Shown one piece after another: positions 1-6,488 of a stretch of DNA of 15,518 nt. The translations under genes were made by a program, and so were the position numbers. The stretch covers positions 1 through 15,518 of the forward strand of contig JACJXJ010000024.1 of assembly GCA_020636695.1 (NCBI GenBank). The letters run 5' to 3'. The DNA comes from Prevotellaceae bacterium. GTDB lineage: Bacteria > Bacteroidota > Bacteroidia > Bacteroidales > Paludibacteraceae. The notes under the pieces are model-generated. The model saw only the letters and a list, made by a program, of their open reading frames with translations. It did no database searches and was not told where the DNA came from. Positions within the stretch are counted from its first letter, which is position 1, and each line of letters begins with the position of its first letter.

Positions 1-168
1 AAAGCGTGTCGTGCCGTTGGTGGTGCCAATCATCGTAATCCGATTGCTATTTTGGTGCCGTGCCATCGTGTGGTTGGCGCGAGTGGTGCGCTTACTGGCT
101 ACGCTGGCGGTTTGGAGCGTAAGCAAGCGTTGTTGGCGCACGAACAGCGCACGCAGCAGATGCTTTAA
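1..168 (+). CDS. ogt: Methylated-DNA--protein-cysteine methyltransferase, C-terminal part (cut by window start)
   Basis: This is the last 55 codons of a suicide DNA-repair enzyme that moves the methyl group from O6-methylguanine to its own cysteine. Reading frame 1 from base 1 shows the family's C-terminal signature: an AVGGANHRNP stretch, then the active-site motif PCHRVV with the acceptor Cys codon at 61-63, then GASGALTGYAGGLERKQALL, which is the usual tail after the active site. The Cys is present, so it is not an alkyltransferase-like (ATL) protein lacking activity. The N-terminal part lies outside the window, so a fused Ada-type domain cannot be excluded. The apbE-like gene begins 28 bases after the stop with no terminator between them, so the two may be co-transcribed. 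Confidence 0.93.
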   Translation, partial: KACRAVGGANHRNPIAILVPCHRVVGASGALTGYAGGLERKQALLAHEQRTQQML

Positions 169-196
169 ATATGAATTATTAACTCGAGTTTGAGAT

Positions 197-1207
197 ATGA
201 AAAAACCAAAATTAGTTTTTGCCGTTGCATTAATTTGCTTGGCGGTGTATATGTTGTTTTTTGTAGATAGAGCGCCTAAAAAGGAGTATTTTATGGATAG
301 CGGTTATGTGTTTGGCACTACGTATCACATTACGTACGAAGCTGATTCGTCGCTTACCAATGCGATTCGAGCTTCATTTCAGCGTTTCGATGCGTCGTTG
401 TCCATGTTTAATCCTAAATCGGTGATTGCGTCGGTCAATCGTAACGATTCGGTAACGCTCGACTCGCTTTTTTTGAATGTGTTTCATAAAGCAACCGAAG
501 TGTCGGCAGCTACCAATGGGGCGTTCGACATGACCGTGGCTCCTTTGGTCAATTTATGGGGGTTTGGATTCAAAGAAAAAGCGCAAGTTACCGCTGCGCG
601 TGTCGATAGTTTGTTGCCGTTGGTTGGTTATCAAAAAATGAGGATTGAAAATAACCGTGTGGTGAAACAAAATCCACAGATGATGATTGATGCTAGCGCT
701 ATAGCTAAAGGATATGCCTGTGATGTGGTAGCAGAGGAATTGGCGCGTCATGGTGCTAAAAATTACATCGTGGAAATTGGCGGTGAAGTAGTGGTGGAAG
801 GACAAAATGCCAAAGGAAAACCTTGGCGTGTCGGGATTAATAAGCCCGTAGAAGATAGTACCTCTACGGTGAGCGAAATTGAACAAGTGGTAGAATTGAC
901 ACGTGGCGGTATGGCTACGTCGGGCAATTATCGTAATTTTTATGTCGAAAATGGCAAAAAATATTCGCATACCATCGATCCAAAATCGGGTTATCCTGTT
1001 CAACATTCGTTATTAAGCGCCACTATTCTAGCTCACGACTGTATGACTGCCGATGCTTATGCAACGGCTTGTATGGTGGTAGGATTGGAGCAAAGTTTGG
1101 AGCTGTGCCGCGTGCATCCCGACATTGAAGGTTATTTTATTTATGATGATCAGGGGACATTGAAAACCGTTTGGAGTGATGGGTTTCCTATTCGTCAGGA
1201 TAAATGA
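197..1207 (+). CDS. apbE: FAD:protein FMN transferase (ApbE family)
   Basis: This is a 336-residue ApbE-family protein. The family transfers FMN from FAD to a Thr/Ser of target proteins such as the NqrB/NqrC and RnfD/RnfG subunits, outside the cytoplasmic membrane. Visible motifs are TVAPLVNLWGFG (about 113-124), DASAIAKGYACD (165-176), IGGEVVVEG (194-202), MATSGNYRNFY (239-249), SHTIDPKSGYP (257-267) and the metal-site region DCMTADAYATACMVVG (281-296). Residues 6-22 form one hydrophobic segment. Many family members are lipoproteins, but the only nearby Cys (14) has no convincing lipobox, so I infer an uncleaved membrane anchor. No nqr or rnf gene is visible, so the flavin acceptor is unknown. 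The start follows the upstream stop by 28 bases and gives a full-length protein. Confidence 0.93.
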   Translation: MKKPKLVFAVALICLAVYMLFFVDRAPKKEYFMDSGYVFGTTYHITYEADSSLTNAIRASFQRFDASLSMFNPKSVIASVNRNDSVTLDSLFLNVFHKATEVSAATNGAFDMTVAPLVNLWGFGFKEKAQVTAARVDSLLPLVGYQKMRIENNRVVKQNPQMMIDASAIAKGYACDVVAEELARHGAKNYIVEIGGEVVVEGQNAKGKPWRVGINKPVEDSTSTVSEIEQVVELTRGGMATSGNYRNFYVENGKKYSHTIDPKSGYPVQHSLLSATILAHDCMTADAYATACMVVGLEQSLELCRVHPDIEGYFIYDDQGTLKTVWSDGFPIRQDK

Positions 1208-1296
1208 TTGATTAGTAAAAATTAAGCAATAATAACGGTCAAAACAGCGTTATGCTAGGTGAATAAAAAATATTTTCATTATTCGTGCTTTTTATA

Positions 1297-1304
1297 TAAC
1301 TTTG
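1297..1304 (+). promoter_or_regulatory. Bacteroidota -7 promoter element upstream of bamD
   Basis: TAACTTTG matches the TAnnTTTG -7 consensus of the primary sigma factor of Bacteroidota. It lies 15 bases before the bamD ATG, which predicts a very short leader of about ten bases. No clear -33 TTTG is seen, only a T-rich stretch near 1273. Confidence 0.6.
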
Positions 1305-1319
1305 CAAGCTGAAATCATT

Positions 1320-2120
1320 ATGACTAAAAGAATTCTCTATATAAGCGCTTTACTGCTGCTTTTGGTATCGTGTAACGACTATCAACAGTTGCTTAAAAAT
1401 ACGGATCCAGATGTAAAATTTACAGCTGCTAAGAATTATTTTCAGGAGAAGGATTTTAGCAAGAGTGCCACGTTGCTTGAGGATGTTATGGCGTACTACA
1501 AAGGTAGTGGGCGTTCCGAAGAGGTGCTCTATTTGTTGGCTGAATCGTATTTAGGACAAGAGGATTATTACTCGGCTGCTGAATATTATCGTACGTACGT
1601 GAAAAGTTATCCACGTGGTGAGTTTGCTGCTGATTGTAAATACATGGTGGGTTATTGCTATTATAAAGATTCGTCAGACCCACGTCTTGATCAAGCGAGT
1701 ACACATAGTGCAATTCAAGCATTTAGTGAATTTTTGGAACAATATCCACAAAGTGATCGCACACCACAAGCGTATCAATATATGTTTGAACTAGAAGATA
1801 AGTTGGCATACAAAGGCTATTTGAATGCTAAGTTATACTATAATTTAGGTATGTACTTGGGTAATAATTACCGCTCGGCTATTATCACAGCCAACAATAC
1901 GTTGAAAGATTATCCCGAGACCAAACATCGCGAATTATTGCTGTACCTTATTTTACAGTCGAAGTATAAAGAAGCCACGTTGAGTATTGCAGAAAAACAA
2001 CCAGAGCGTTATAGCGAAGTGGTGGATGAATATTATAATTATTCAAGTGAGTATCCAAATGGTAAATACATTCGTGATGCTAATAAAATGTTGAAAGAAG
2101 CAAAACAACACATAAAATAA
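1320..2120 (+). CDS. bamD: Outer membrane protein assembly factor BamD (lipoprotein)
   Basis: This is a 266-residue lipoprotein of the BAM complex, which inserts beta-barrel proteins into the outer membrane; BamD sits on its periplasmic side and contacts BamA. The N-terminus MTKRILYISALLLLLVSC is a lipoprotein signal with the lipidated Cys at residue 18. TPR-like helical repeats follow, for example AAKNYFQEKDFSKSATLLED (36-55), VLYLLAESYLGQEDYYSAAE (69-88) and AIQAFSEFLEQYPQSD (131-146), with the typical YP turns between helices. The frame stays open upstream to a TTG at 1302, but the ATG at 1320 is chosen because it starts the signal peptide exactly. The omega subunit gene follows after 8 bases, an order common in Bacteroidales. 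Confidence 0.93.
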   Translation: MTKRILYISALLLLLVSCNDYQQLLKNTDPDVKFTAAKNYFQEKDFSKSATLLEDVMAYYKGSGRSEEVLYLLAESYLGQEDYYSAAEYYRTYVKSYPRGEFAADCKYMVGYCYYKDSSDPRLDQASTHSAIQAFSEFLEQYPQSDRTPQAYQYMFELEDKLAYKGYLNAKLYYNLGMYLGNNYRSAIITANNTLKDYPETKHRELLLYLILQSKYKEATLSIAEKQPERYSEVVDEYYNYSSEYPNGKYIRDANKMLKEAKQHIK

Positions 2121-2128
2121 ATAGGATT

Positions 2129-2455
2129 ATGGATTACAAAAAAGTTAAAGCACCAACAAACACGATTACACGTGATATGAACTCATTGGCTGAGCCAGTA
2201 GGGAATGTGTATGAAACTGTGCGCATTATAGGTAAACGTTCTAACCAAATTGCGGCAGAAATGAAACGCGAATTGGACAAGAAACTTCAGGATTTTTCAT
2301 CGGTGAGCGATAACTTGGAAGAAGTATTTGAAAATCGTGAACAAATAGAGATTTCACGTTATTATGAAAAAATGCCAAAACCAACCTTGAGCGCCATTAA
2401 AGAATTTGAAGAGGGAGGGACTTATTATAAAAATCCGGCGAAAATGGAGTCTTAA
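2129..2455 (+). CDS. rpoZ: DNA-directed RNA polymerase subunit omega (Rpb6-like)
   Basis: This 108-residue protein is of the Bacteroidota omega type, related to eukaryotic Rpb6. Omega helps fold and hold the beta-prime subunit during RNA polymerase assembly. The central segment around VYETVRIIGKRSNQIA (28-43) carries the conserved R-x-NQIA core of the omega/Rpb6 fold. After it come the Bacteroidota-specific SDNLEEVFENREQIEIS region and a conserved C-terminal YYKNP. It starts 8 bases after bamD, has no promoter of its own in the gap, and is followed by a strong terminator, so bamD-rpoZ reads as a two-gene unit. Confidence 0.92.
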   Translation: MDYKKVKAPTNTITRDMNSLAEPVGNVYETVRIIGKRSNQIAAEMKRELDKKLQDFSSVSDNLEEVFENREQIEISRYYEKMPKPTLSAIKEFEEGGTYYKNPAKMES

Positions 2456-2489
2456 ATGTTCATTTAATTTGGACTTGATGTAAAAATAC

Positions 2490-2547
2490 AAAGAGCGGAA
2501 TTCAAGATGCAAACGCATACTGGATTCAGCTCTTTTTCGTTTTTTTT
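2490..2547 (+). terminator. Rho-independent terminator after rpoZ
   Basis: The arms AAAGAGC (2490-2496) and GCTCTTT (2529-2535) pair perfectly. The stem then continues, with a G/A mismatch and a G-T pair, through GAATTCA against TGGATTC. An inner ATGC/GCAT stem closes a small AAAC loop. It is followed by TTTTCG and then eight Ts. It ends the bamD-rpoZ unit. Confidence 0.88.
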
Positions 2548-2613
2548 GTTTGTCTATTTAGAACGTTGTTTAGCCGTTTTATTTGATTTATTGATCACTT
2601 AATCGATTATTAT

Positions 2614-3561
2614 ATGTACGAAGATTTACTACAATTAGATACGATTCGTATCAATTTTTCGGCTGGTGGTATGCATATCATCAATATTGTGTTGGCATTT
2701 GTCATGTTTGGTGTCGCTTTGGGTATTCAGCCAAGCATGTTCAAAGAGGTTTTTAAAAAACCAAAATCGGTGGTTGTGGGTTTGGTCTCGCAGCTTGTTT
2801 TGTTACCAGCACTTACGTTTTTACTTATTGTTGTGTTCAATCAGTATATTACGCCCATGGTGGCTATGGGTATGATTTTGGTGGCAGCATGTCCTGGCGG
2901 CAATATTTCCAATTTTATGTCGCAGTTATCTAAAGCAAATACCGAACTATCAGTTACACTAACCGCTATTACTACTTCACTTTCTACAGTGTTAACGCCA
3001 GCCAATTTTGCTTTGTGGGGAGGTTTATACGTCAATTTTGTAAACCCAGAGGCAGGAAGTGCTTTGCGCGAATTACACATCGATATTTATCAAATGTTTG
3101 AAACCGTTTTTTTATTGTTAGGAGTACCGTTGTTGATAGGTATTTTGGTTTCACATTATTTACCTAAAGTGGCTCAGAAGCTGAAAAAGCCAATGCAATA
3201 TTTTTCCATCTTATTTTTTATTATGATGGTTGTATTGGCATTTGGTAATAACGTAGACTTATTTTTGAAATACATTGGTTTCATATTTATTTTAGTGCTT
3301 ATTCATAATGGATTGGCATTGTCAACAGGGTTTGGTATGGCAACTTTGTTCAAATTGCCTTTTGCCGACAGACGGACACTTACGATTGAAACTGGTATTC
3401 AAAATTCGGGTTTAGGTTTGGTACTTTTGTTCAATCCTAAAATATTTCCACCCGATTTAGCCATTGGCGGTATGTTGTTTATTACCGCTTGGTGGGGCAT
3501 TTGGCATATTATTTCAGGTTTGTCAGTGTCGTTGGTGTTTTCACGTTGGTACAAAAATTAA
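2614..3561 (+). CDS. Bile acid:sodium symporter (BASS) family transporter
   Basis: This is a 315-residue integral membrane protein of the bile acid:Na+ symporter superfamily (SBF). Bacterial members move organic anions with sodium, and substrates range from bile acids to pantoate and other carboxylates. The two family signatures are visible: CPGGNISN (93-100), matching the CPGG crossover motif, and ETGIQNSGLG (259-268), matching the conserved E-x-G-x-QN motif of the second crossover that forms the sodium sites. About nine to ten hydrophobic segments are evident, and the length is normal. The substrate cannot be read from the sequence. The acyltransferase gene starts 21 bases after the stop and the barrel gene follows, so the three are probably co-transcribed, which hints at an envelope-related substrate. 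Confidence 0.9.
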   Translation: MYEDLLQLDTIRINFSAGGMHIINIVLAFVMFGVALGIQPSMFKEVFKKPKSVVVGLVSQLVLLPALTFLLIVVFNQYITPMVAMGMILVAACPGGNISNFMSQLSKANTELSVTLTAITTSLSTVLTPANFALWGGLYVNFVNPEAGSALRELHIDIYQMFETVFLLLGVPLLIGILVSHYLPKVAQKLKKPMQYFSILFFIMMVVLAFGNNVDLFLKYIGFIFILVLIHNGLALSTGFGMATLFKLPFADRRTLTIETGIQNSGLGLVLLFNPKIFPPDLAIGGMLFITAWWGIWHIISGLSVSLVFSRWYKN

Positions 3562-3582
3562 TTGAATTGTTTTTTTATAGCT

Positions 3583-4884
3583 ATGGCTCGCATTCAAGAT
3601 AAGAATAAATTCTATTCACTATTACGTTATTACGTCGACGCTACCTTTTTTATGGCGTATCGACGGTTTGAATATACCGAATTGGATAAAATCCCGAGAG
3701 ACGGAGCGGTGATTTTTGCACCGAATCATACGAATGCTTTGCAGGATGCCTTGGCGGTGTTGGTGGCCGACCATAAACCAACTGTGTTTGTGGCGCGTGC
3801 CGATATCTTTAAAAAACCGCTTATCGCTAAAATCCTTACGTTCTTGAAAATTATGCCTATCTTGCGCATTCGCGATGGCTTTAGCAATTTGTCGAAGAAC
3901 GACGAAATTATGGATCGTGCTGTGGATGTTTTGTGCGATAAAGTGCCATTTTGTATTATGCCAGAAGGTACACATCGTGCCAAACATAGTTTATTACCTT
4001 TGGTGAAAGGTATTTTTCGTATCGCGTTATTGACCAACGAACGCGCAGCTGGTCGTATGCCCGTGTATATTGTGCCTATGGGCGTTGAATATGGGAACTA
4101 TTTTCGTTATCGCTCGTCGTTACTTTTTACGGTAGGTAATCCTATTAATGTAACGCGTTATGTAGCCGAACATCCCGACGATGAAGTACCGCAGTTGATG
4201 AATGGACTTCGTAACGAACTGGCCGAAGAATTGAAAAAGGTTATTTTGTGGATTCCCGATGATGAAACGTATGATGCCATATTGGAATTGTGCTATTTAT
4301 CTACGGCTAAGCGTATGAAAGAGCAAGGCGTGAAGTCGTCGCTCAAAAACCGATTACAGATGAACCAAACCGTGGTGGCTGATGCACAGAAATTGGCTCA
4401 AGAGCAACCACAAAAAGCGGCACAAGTGTTTCAAAAAGCGGCACAAGTGGCTGAGGCACGTCAGAAATATGGTATTTCAGTCGATTCTCTGCATGTGAAA
4501 CATTTGGTTGGCTCTTTACTGCTCAAGGCGTGCGTGTTATTGGTGACGTTACCTTATTTCTTGGTGGCGGCTGTGGTTACTTTGCCTATTTGGGCAACGG
4601 CTGAGGGCATTACCTCGCGTATGGAAGATAAAGCATTTCGCAATTCGTTTCGGTACGTGTTGACATTGCTTTTGTTGCCTATTATTATGTTGGTTTGTGC
4701 GTTGATTTTATTTTTGAATTTTTCGTGGCCTGTAGCTTTAGTATTATGTCTGGCGGTCGTTCCATCACATATCGTTTTGAACGAATATATGCGTTTATTA
4801 CGTTTAACAGTTTCCGATTGGCGTTTGTTTAGAAACCCAACGTTACGTGCCCTGATAGCAGAAGTGCGTACGTTATTTTATTAA
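3583..4884 (+). CDS. PlsC-like acyltransferase with C-terminal membrane helices
   Basis: This 433-residue protein has an N-terminal glycerolipid acyltransferase (PlsC/LPLAT) domain. Motif I is NHTNALQD (48-55, H-x4/5-D type), the FVARAD/F(K) block follows near 69-76, and motif III is PEGTHRA (127-133). VYIVPMGVEYG (161-171) matches motif IV. Such enzymes pass acyl chains to lysophosphatidate or related acceptors at the cytoplasmic membrane. The middle (about 210-300) is predicted helical and includes a 7-residue tandem duplication. The C-terminus has two long hydrophobic stretches (about 308-340 and 356-398). The frame is open back to a TTG at 3562, but the ATG at 3583 fits the family N-terminus. 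At 433 residues it is much longer than a minimal PlsC (about 240), and the acyl acceptor is unknown. Confidence 0.88.
   Translation: MARIQDKNKFYSLLRYYVDATFFMAYRRFEYTELDKIPRDGAVIFAPNHTNALQDALAVLVADHKPTVFVARADIFKKPLIAKILTFLKIMPILRIRDGFSNLSKNDEIMDRAVDVLCDKVPFCIMPEGTHRAKHSLLPLVKGIFRIALLTNERAAGRMPVYIVPMGVEYGNYFRYRSSLLFTVGNPINVTRYVAEHPDDEVPQLMNGLRNELAEELKKVILWIPDDETYDAILELCYLSTAKRMKEQGVKSSLKNRLQMNQTVVADAQKLAQEQPQKAAQVFQKAAQVAEARQKYGISVDSLHVKHLVGSLLLKACVLLVTLPYFLVAAVVTLPIWATAEGITSRMEDKAFRNSFRYVLTLLLLPIIMLVCALILFLNFSWPVALVLCLAVVPSHIVLNEYMRLLRLTVSDWRLFRNPTLRALIAEVRTLFY
4411..4449 (+). repeat. 21-bp-period tandem duplication inside the acyltransferase gene
   Basis: The 18-base unit CAAAAAGCGGCACAAGTG occurs identically at 4411-4428 and 4432-4449, giving a 21-base period and the protein repeat QKAAQVF/QKAAQVA. 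It is in frame and adds one heptad to a predicted helical linker. The exact identity at DNA level suggests a recent duplication. Confidence 0.85.
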
Positions 4885-4906
4885 CCACCAAAATCTGTTT
4901 ACAAGT

Positions 4907-6409
4907 ATGAAAAGAAAAATCGTGTTGTTATTCGCTTGTCTGTCTGTCGGTGTGCTCTCAGCACAAGAAGACATGCACGACTTGGCTCCTTTGGCCGATG
5001 ATACCTTGGTATCGACGGTTTCAAAAAATGAGGCGCTTGCTTTAGATTCTACAGCGACTGAAAAGAAAGGACTTTTTGGTCACAAAAACAAAAAAGACAT
5101 TATTAAGAAAGGATTTTCGTTTGGTTCACTGCCTGTGGTTGCCTTTGATCAAGACCGCGGTTTGCAGTATGGCGCGTTGTTGAATATTTACGACTTCGGC
5201 GACGGCTCTACGTATCCACAACCACGTCAACAATGGTATCTTGAAGCGTCGGCTTATACCAAAGGCGGACAAAAATACATTGTTACCTACGATACGCGCC
5301 ATTTGATTCCACATGTTCGTATGTCGCTCGCTGGTAATGTGATGATTGAAAAAGCGTTGGACTTTTATGGATTCAATGGCTACCAATCGTTTTACGATTT
5401 CGATAATGTGACAGCGTTGAAAGACGCTCAAAAAGCTGGAGATGTTTATAGCTCTACCAATTTACCAAATCCTGAATACATGACCGCTTTTTATCGTGTC
5501 GACCGTTTAGTGCCCACCTTTAAGGCAGATTTTAGTGGCAATATTTGGGATCATAAACTCTTGTGGGAAGCTGGTTATCACTTCAGTTGGTTTCGTATGC
5601 GTACCATCGACCAAGACCGTGTGAATAAAGGCAAGGACAGCGTGTATATGTTTTCAAAACAAACGTTGTTCGATAAATACAAGGATTGGGGCGTGATTCC
5701 TGCTGATGAAGCAGATGGCGGTTTTTCGAGTGCCTTGCGTTTAGGTTTGGTGTATGATACGCGCGATTACGAAGCTGCACCAAACCGTGGTATTTGGGCG
5801 GATGTACACGCCATTATTGCCCCTAAATTCTTAGGAACTACGCATCCTTATTATCGCTATTCTGCCACGTTTCGTCAGTATGTCCCTATTGTAAAAGACC
5901 AATTGACATTCGCTTATCGTGTAGTTTATCAAGGCACGATGGGGAAATCGGCGCCATATTATGTGTTGCCTTACATTACCAATATGGGTTTGAATTTCGA
6001 TCGCGAAGCGTTTGGTGGCTATCGTAGTACACGCGGTTTGTTGTTCTGCCGTTTACAAGGACTCGACTTGGTATCGTGGAACAGCGAATTTCGTTGGAAG
6101 TTTGTCAAATTCCCGCTATTGAATCAAAATGTGGCGTTGGGTTTGAGTGCTTTCTTCGATGGTGGCATGGTAACGCGTCCTTACGATATGTCGTACAATC
6201 CAGCGCCTGGAACCGATACGCCAGCGTTGCGTGCTGCCTATGATGCGTATATGGCCAAAGGCACCAAAGAAATGCCTCACATGGCTGCTGGTGGCGGTTT
6301 TCGTGTTATTATTAACCACAATTTTATTGTGGCGGTGGAATACGGTATGCCATTCAATCACCAAGATGGCGGCGGTAGTTTGTATATCAATACAGGTTAT
6401 TTATTTTAA
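4907..6409 (+). CDS. Outer-membrane beta-barrel protein, Omp85/BamA-like without POTRA domains
   Basis: This 500-residue protein starts with a signal peptide (MKRKIVLLFACLSVGVLSA, cleavage near 19/20), so it is exported. After a short low-complexity linker, residues about 69-105 (GFSFGSLPVVAFDQD, then LQYGALLNIYDFGDG) resemble the DUF5982 module of Bacteroidota. The rest looks like a surface-antigen (D15/Omp85) barrel: alternating aromatic strands, YDTRDYEAAPNRG (283-295) matching the conserved YDTRD-P-RG hairpin, and GGYRSTRG (370-377) in the place of the lid-loop VRGF motif. The chain ends in Phe, as most barrels do. There is no room for POTRA repeats, so it is unlikely to be BamA itself. 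Its role could be an OM channel, or lipid or protein insertion; this is not determinable here. It lies 22 bases after the acyltransferase gene and ends at a terminator. Confidence 0.82.
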   Translation: MKRKIVLLFACLSVGVLSAQEDMHDLAPLADDTLVSTVSKNEALALDSTATEKKGLFGHKNKKDIIKKGFSFGSLPVVAFDQDRGLQYGALLNIYDFGDGSTYPQPRQQWYLEASAYTKGGQKYIVTYDTRHLIPHVRMSLAGNVMIEKALDFYGFNGYQSFYDFDNVTALKDAQKAGDVYSSTNLPNPEYMTAFYRVDRLVPTFKADFSGNIWDHKLLWEAGYHFSWFRMRTIDQDRVNKGKDSVYMFSKQTLFDKYKDWGVIPADEADGGFSSALRLGLVYDTRDYEAAPNRGIWADVHAIIAPKFLGTTHPYYRYSATFRQYVPIVKDQLTFAYRVVYQGTMGKSAPYYVLPYITNMGLNFDREAFGGYRSTRGLLFCRLQGLDLVSWNSEFRWKFVKFPLLNQNVALGLSAFFDGGMVTRPYDMSYNPAPGTDTPALRAAYDAYMAKGTKEMPHMAAGGGFRVIINHNFIVAVEYGMPFNHQDGGGSLYINTGYLF

Positions 6410-6430
6410 AAGCTAAATTTCATAATATAA

Positions 6431-6467
6431 AAAATCCCGCTCTGAAATTTCAAAGCGGGATTTTTTT
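6431..6467. terminator. Bidirectional intrinsic terminator between the barrel gene and pheT
   Basis: AAAATCCCGCT (6431-6441) and AGCGGGATTTT (6454-6464) form a perfect 11-bp stem, and the loop contains the palindrome TGAAATTTCA. A T-run follows on the plus strand (6461-6467), and the A-run at 6429-6434 gives a T-run on the minus strand. It can therefore stop transcripts from both convergent genes. Confidence 0.93.
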
Positions 6468-6488
6468 GTGGGATTATGTGAACGCTGT

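Noticed and set aside
11..193. 60-codon plus-strand open frame at the window start
   Set aside because: It is out of frame with the clear alkyltransferase sequence containing PCHRV in frame 1.
554..1006. 150-codon open frame on the minus strand
   Set aside because: It lies wholly inside the ApbE-family gene, shows no recognisable domain and has a composition typical of an antisense shadow.
1232..1253. ATAACG/CGTTAT hairpin after apbE as a terminator
   Set aside because: The stem is only 6 bp and no T-tract follows on the plus strand. The end of the ogt-apbE transcript remains unassigned.
3622..4037. Two overlapping minus-strand open frames of 121 and 103 codons
   Set aside because: Both are antisense to the conserved acyltransferase motifs. 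They are shadows with no family resemblance.
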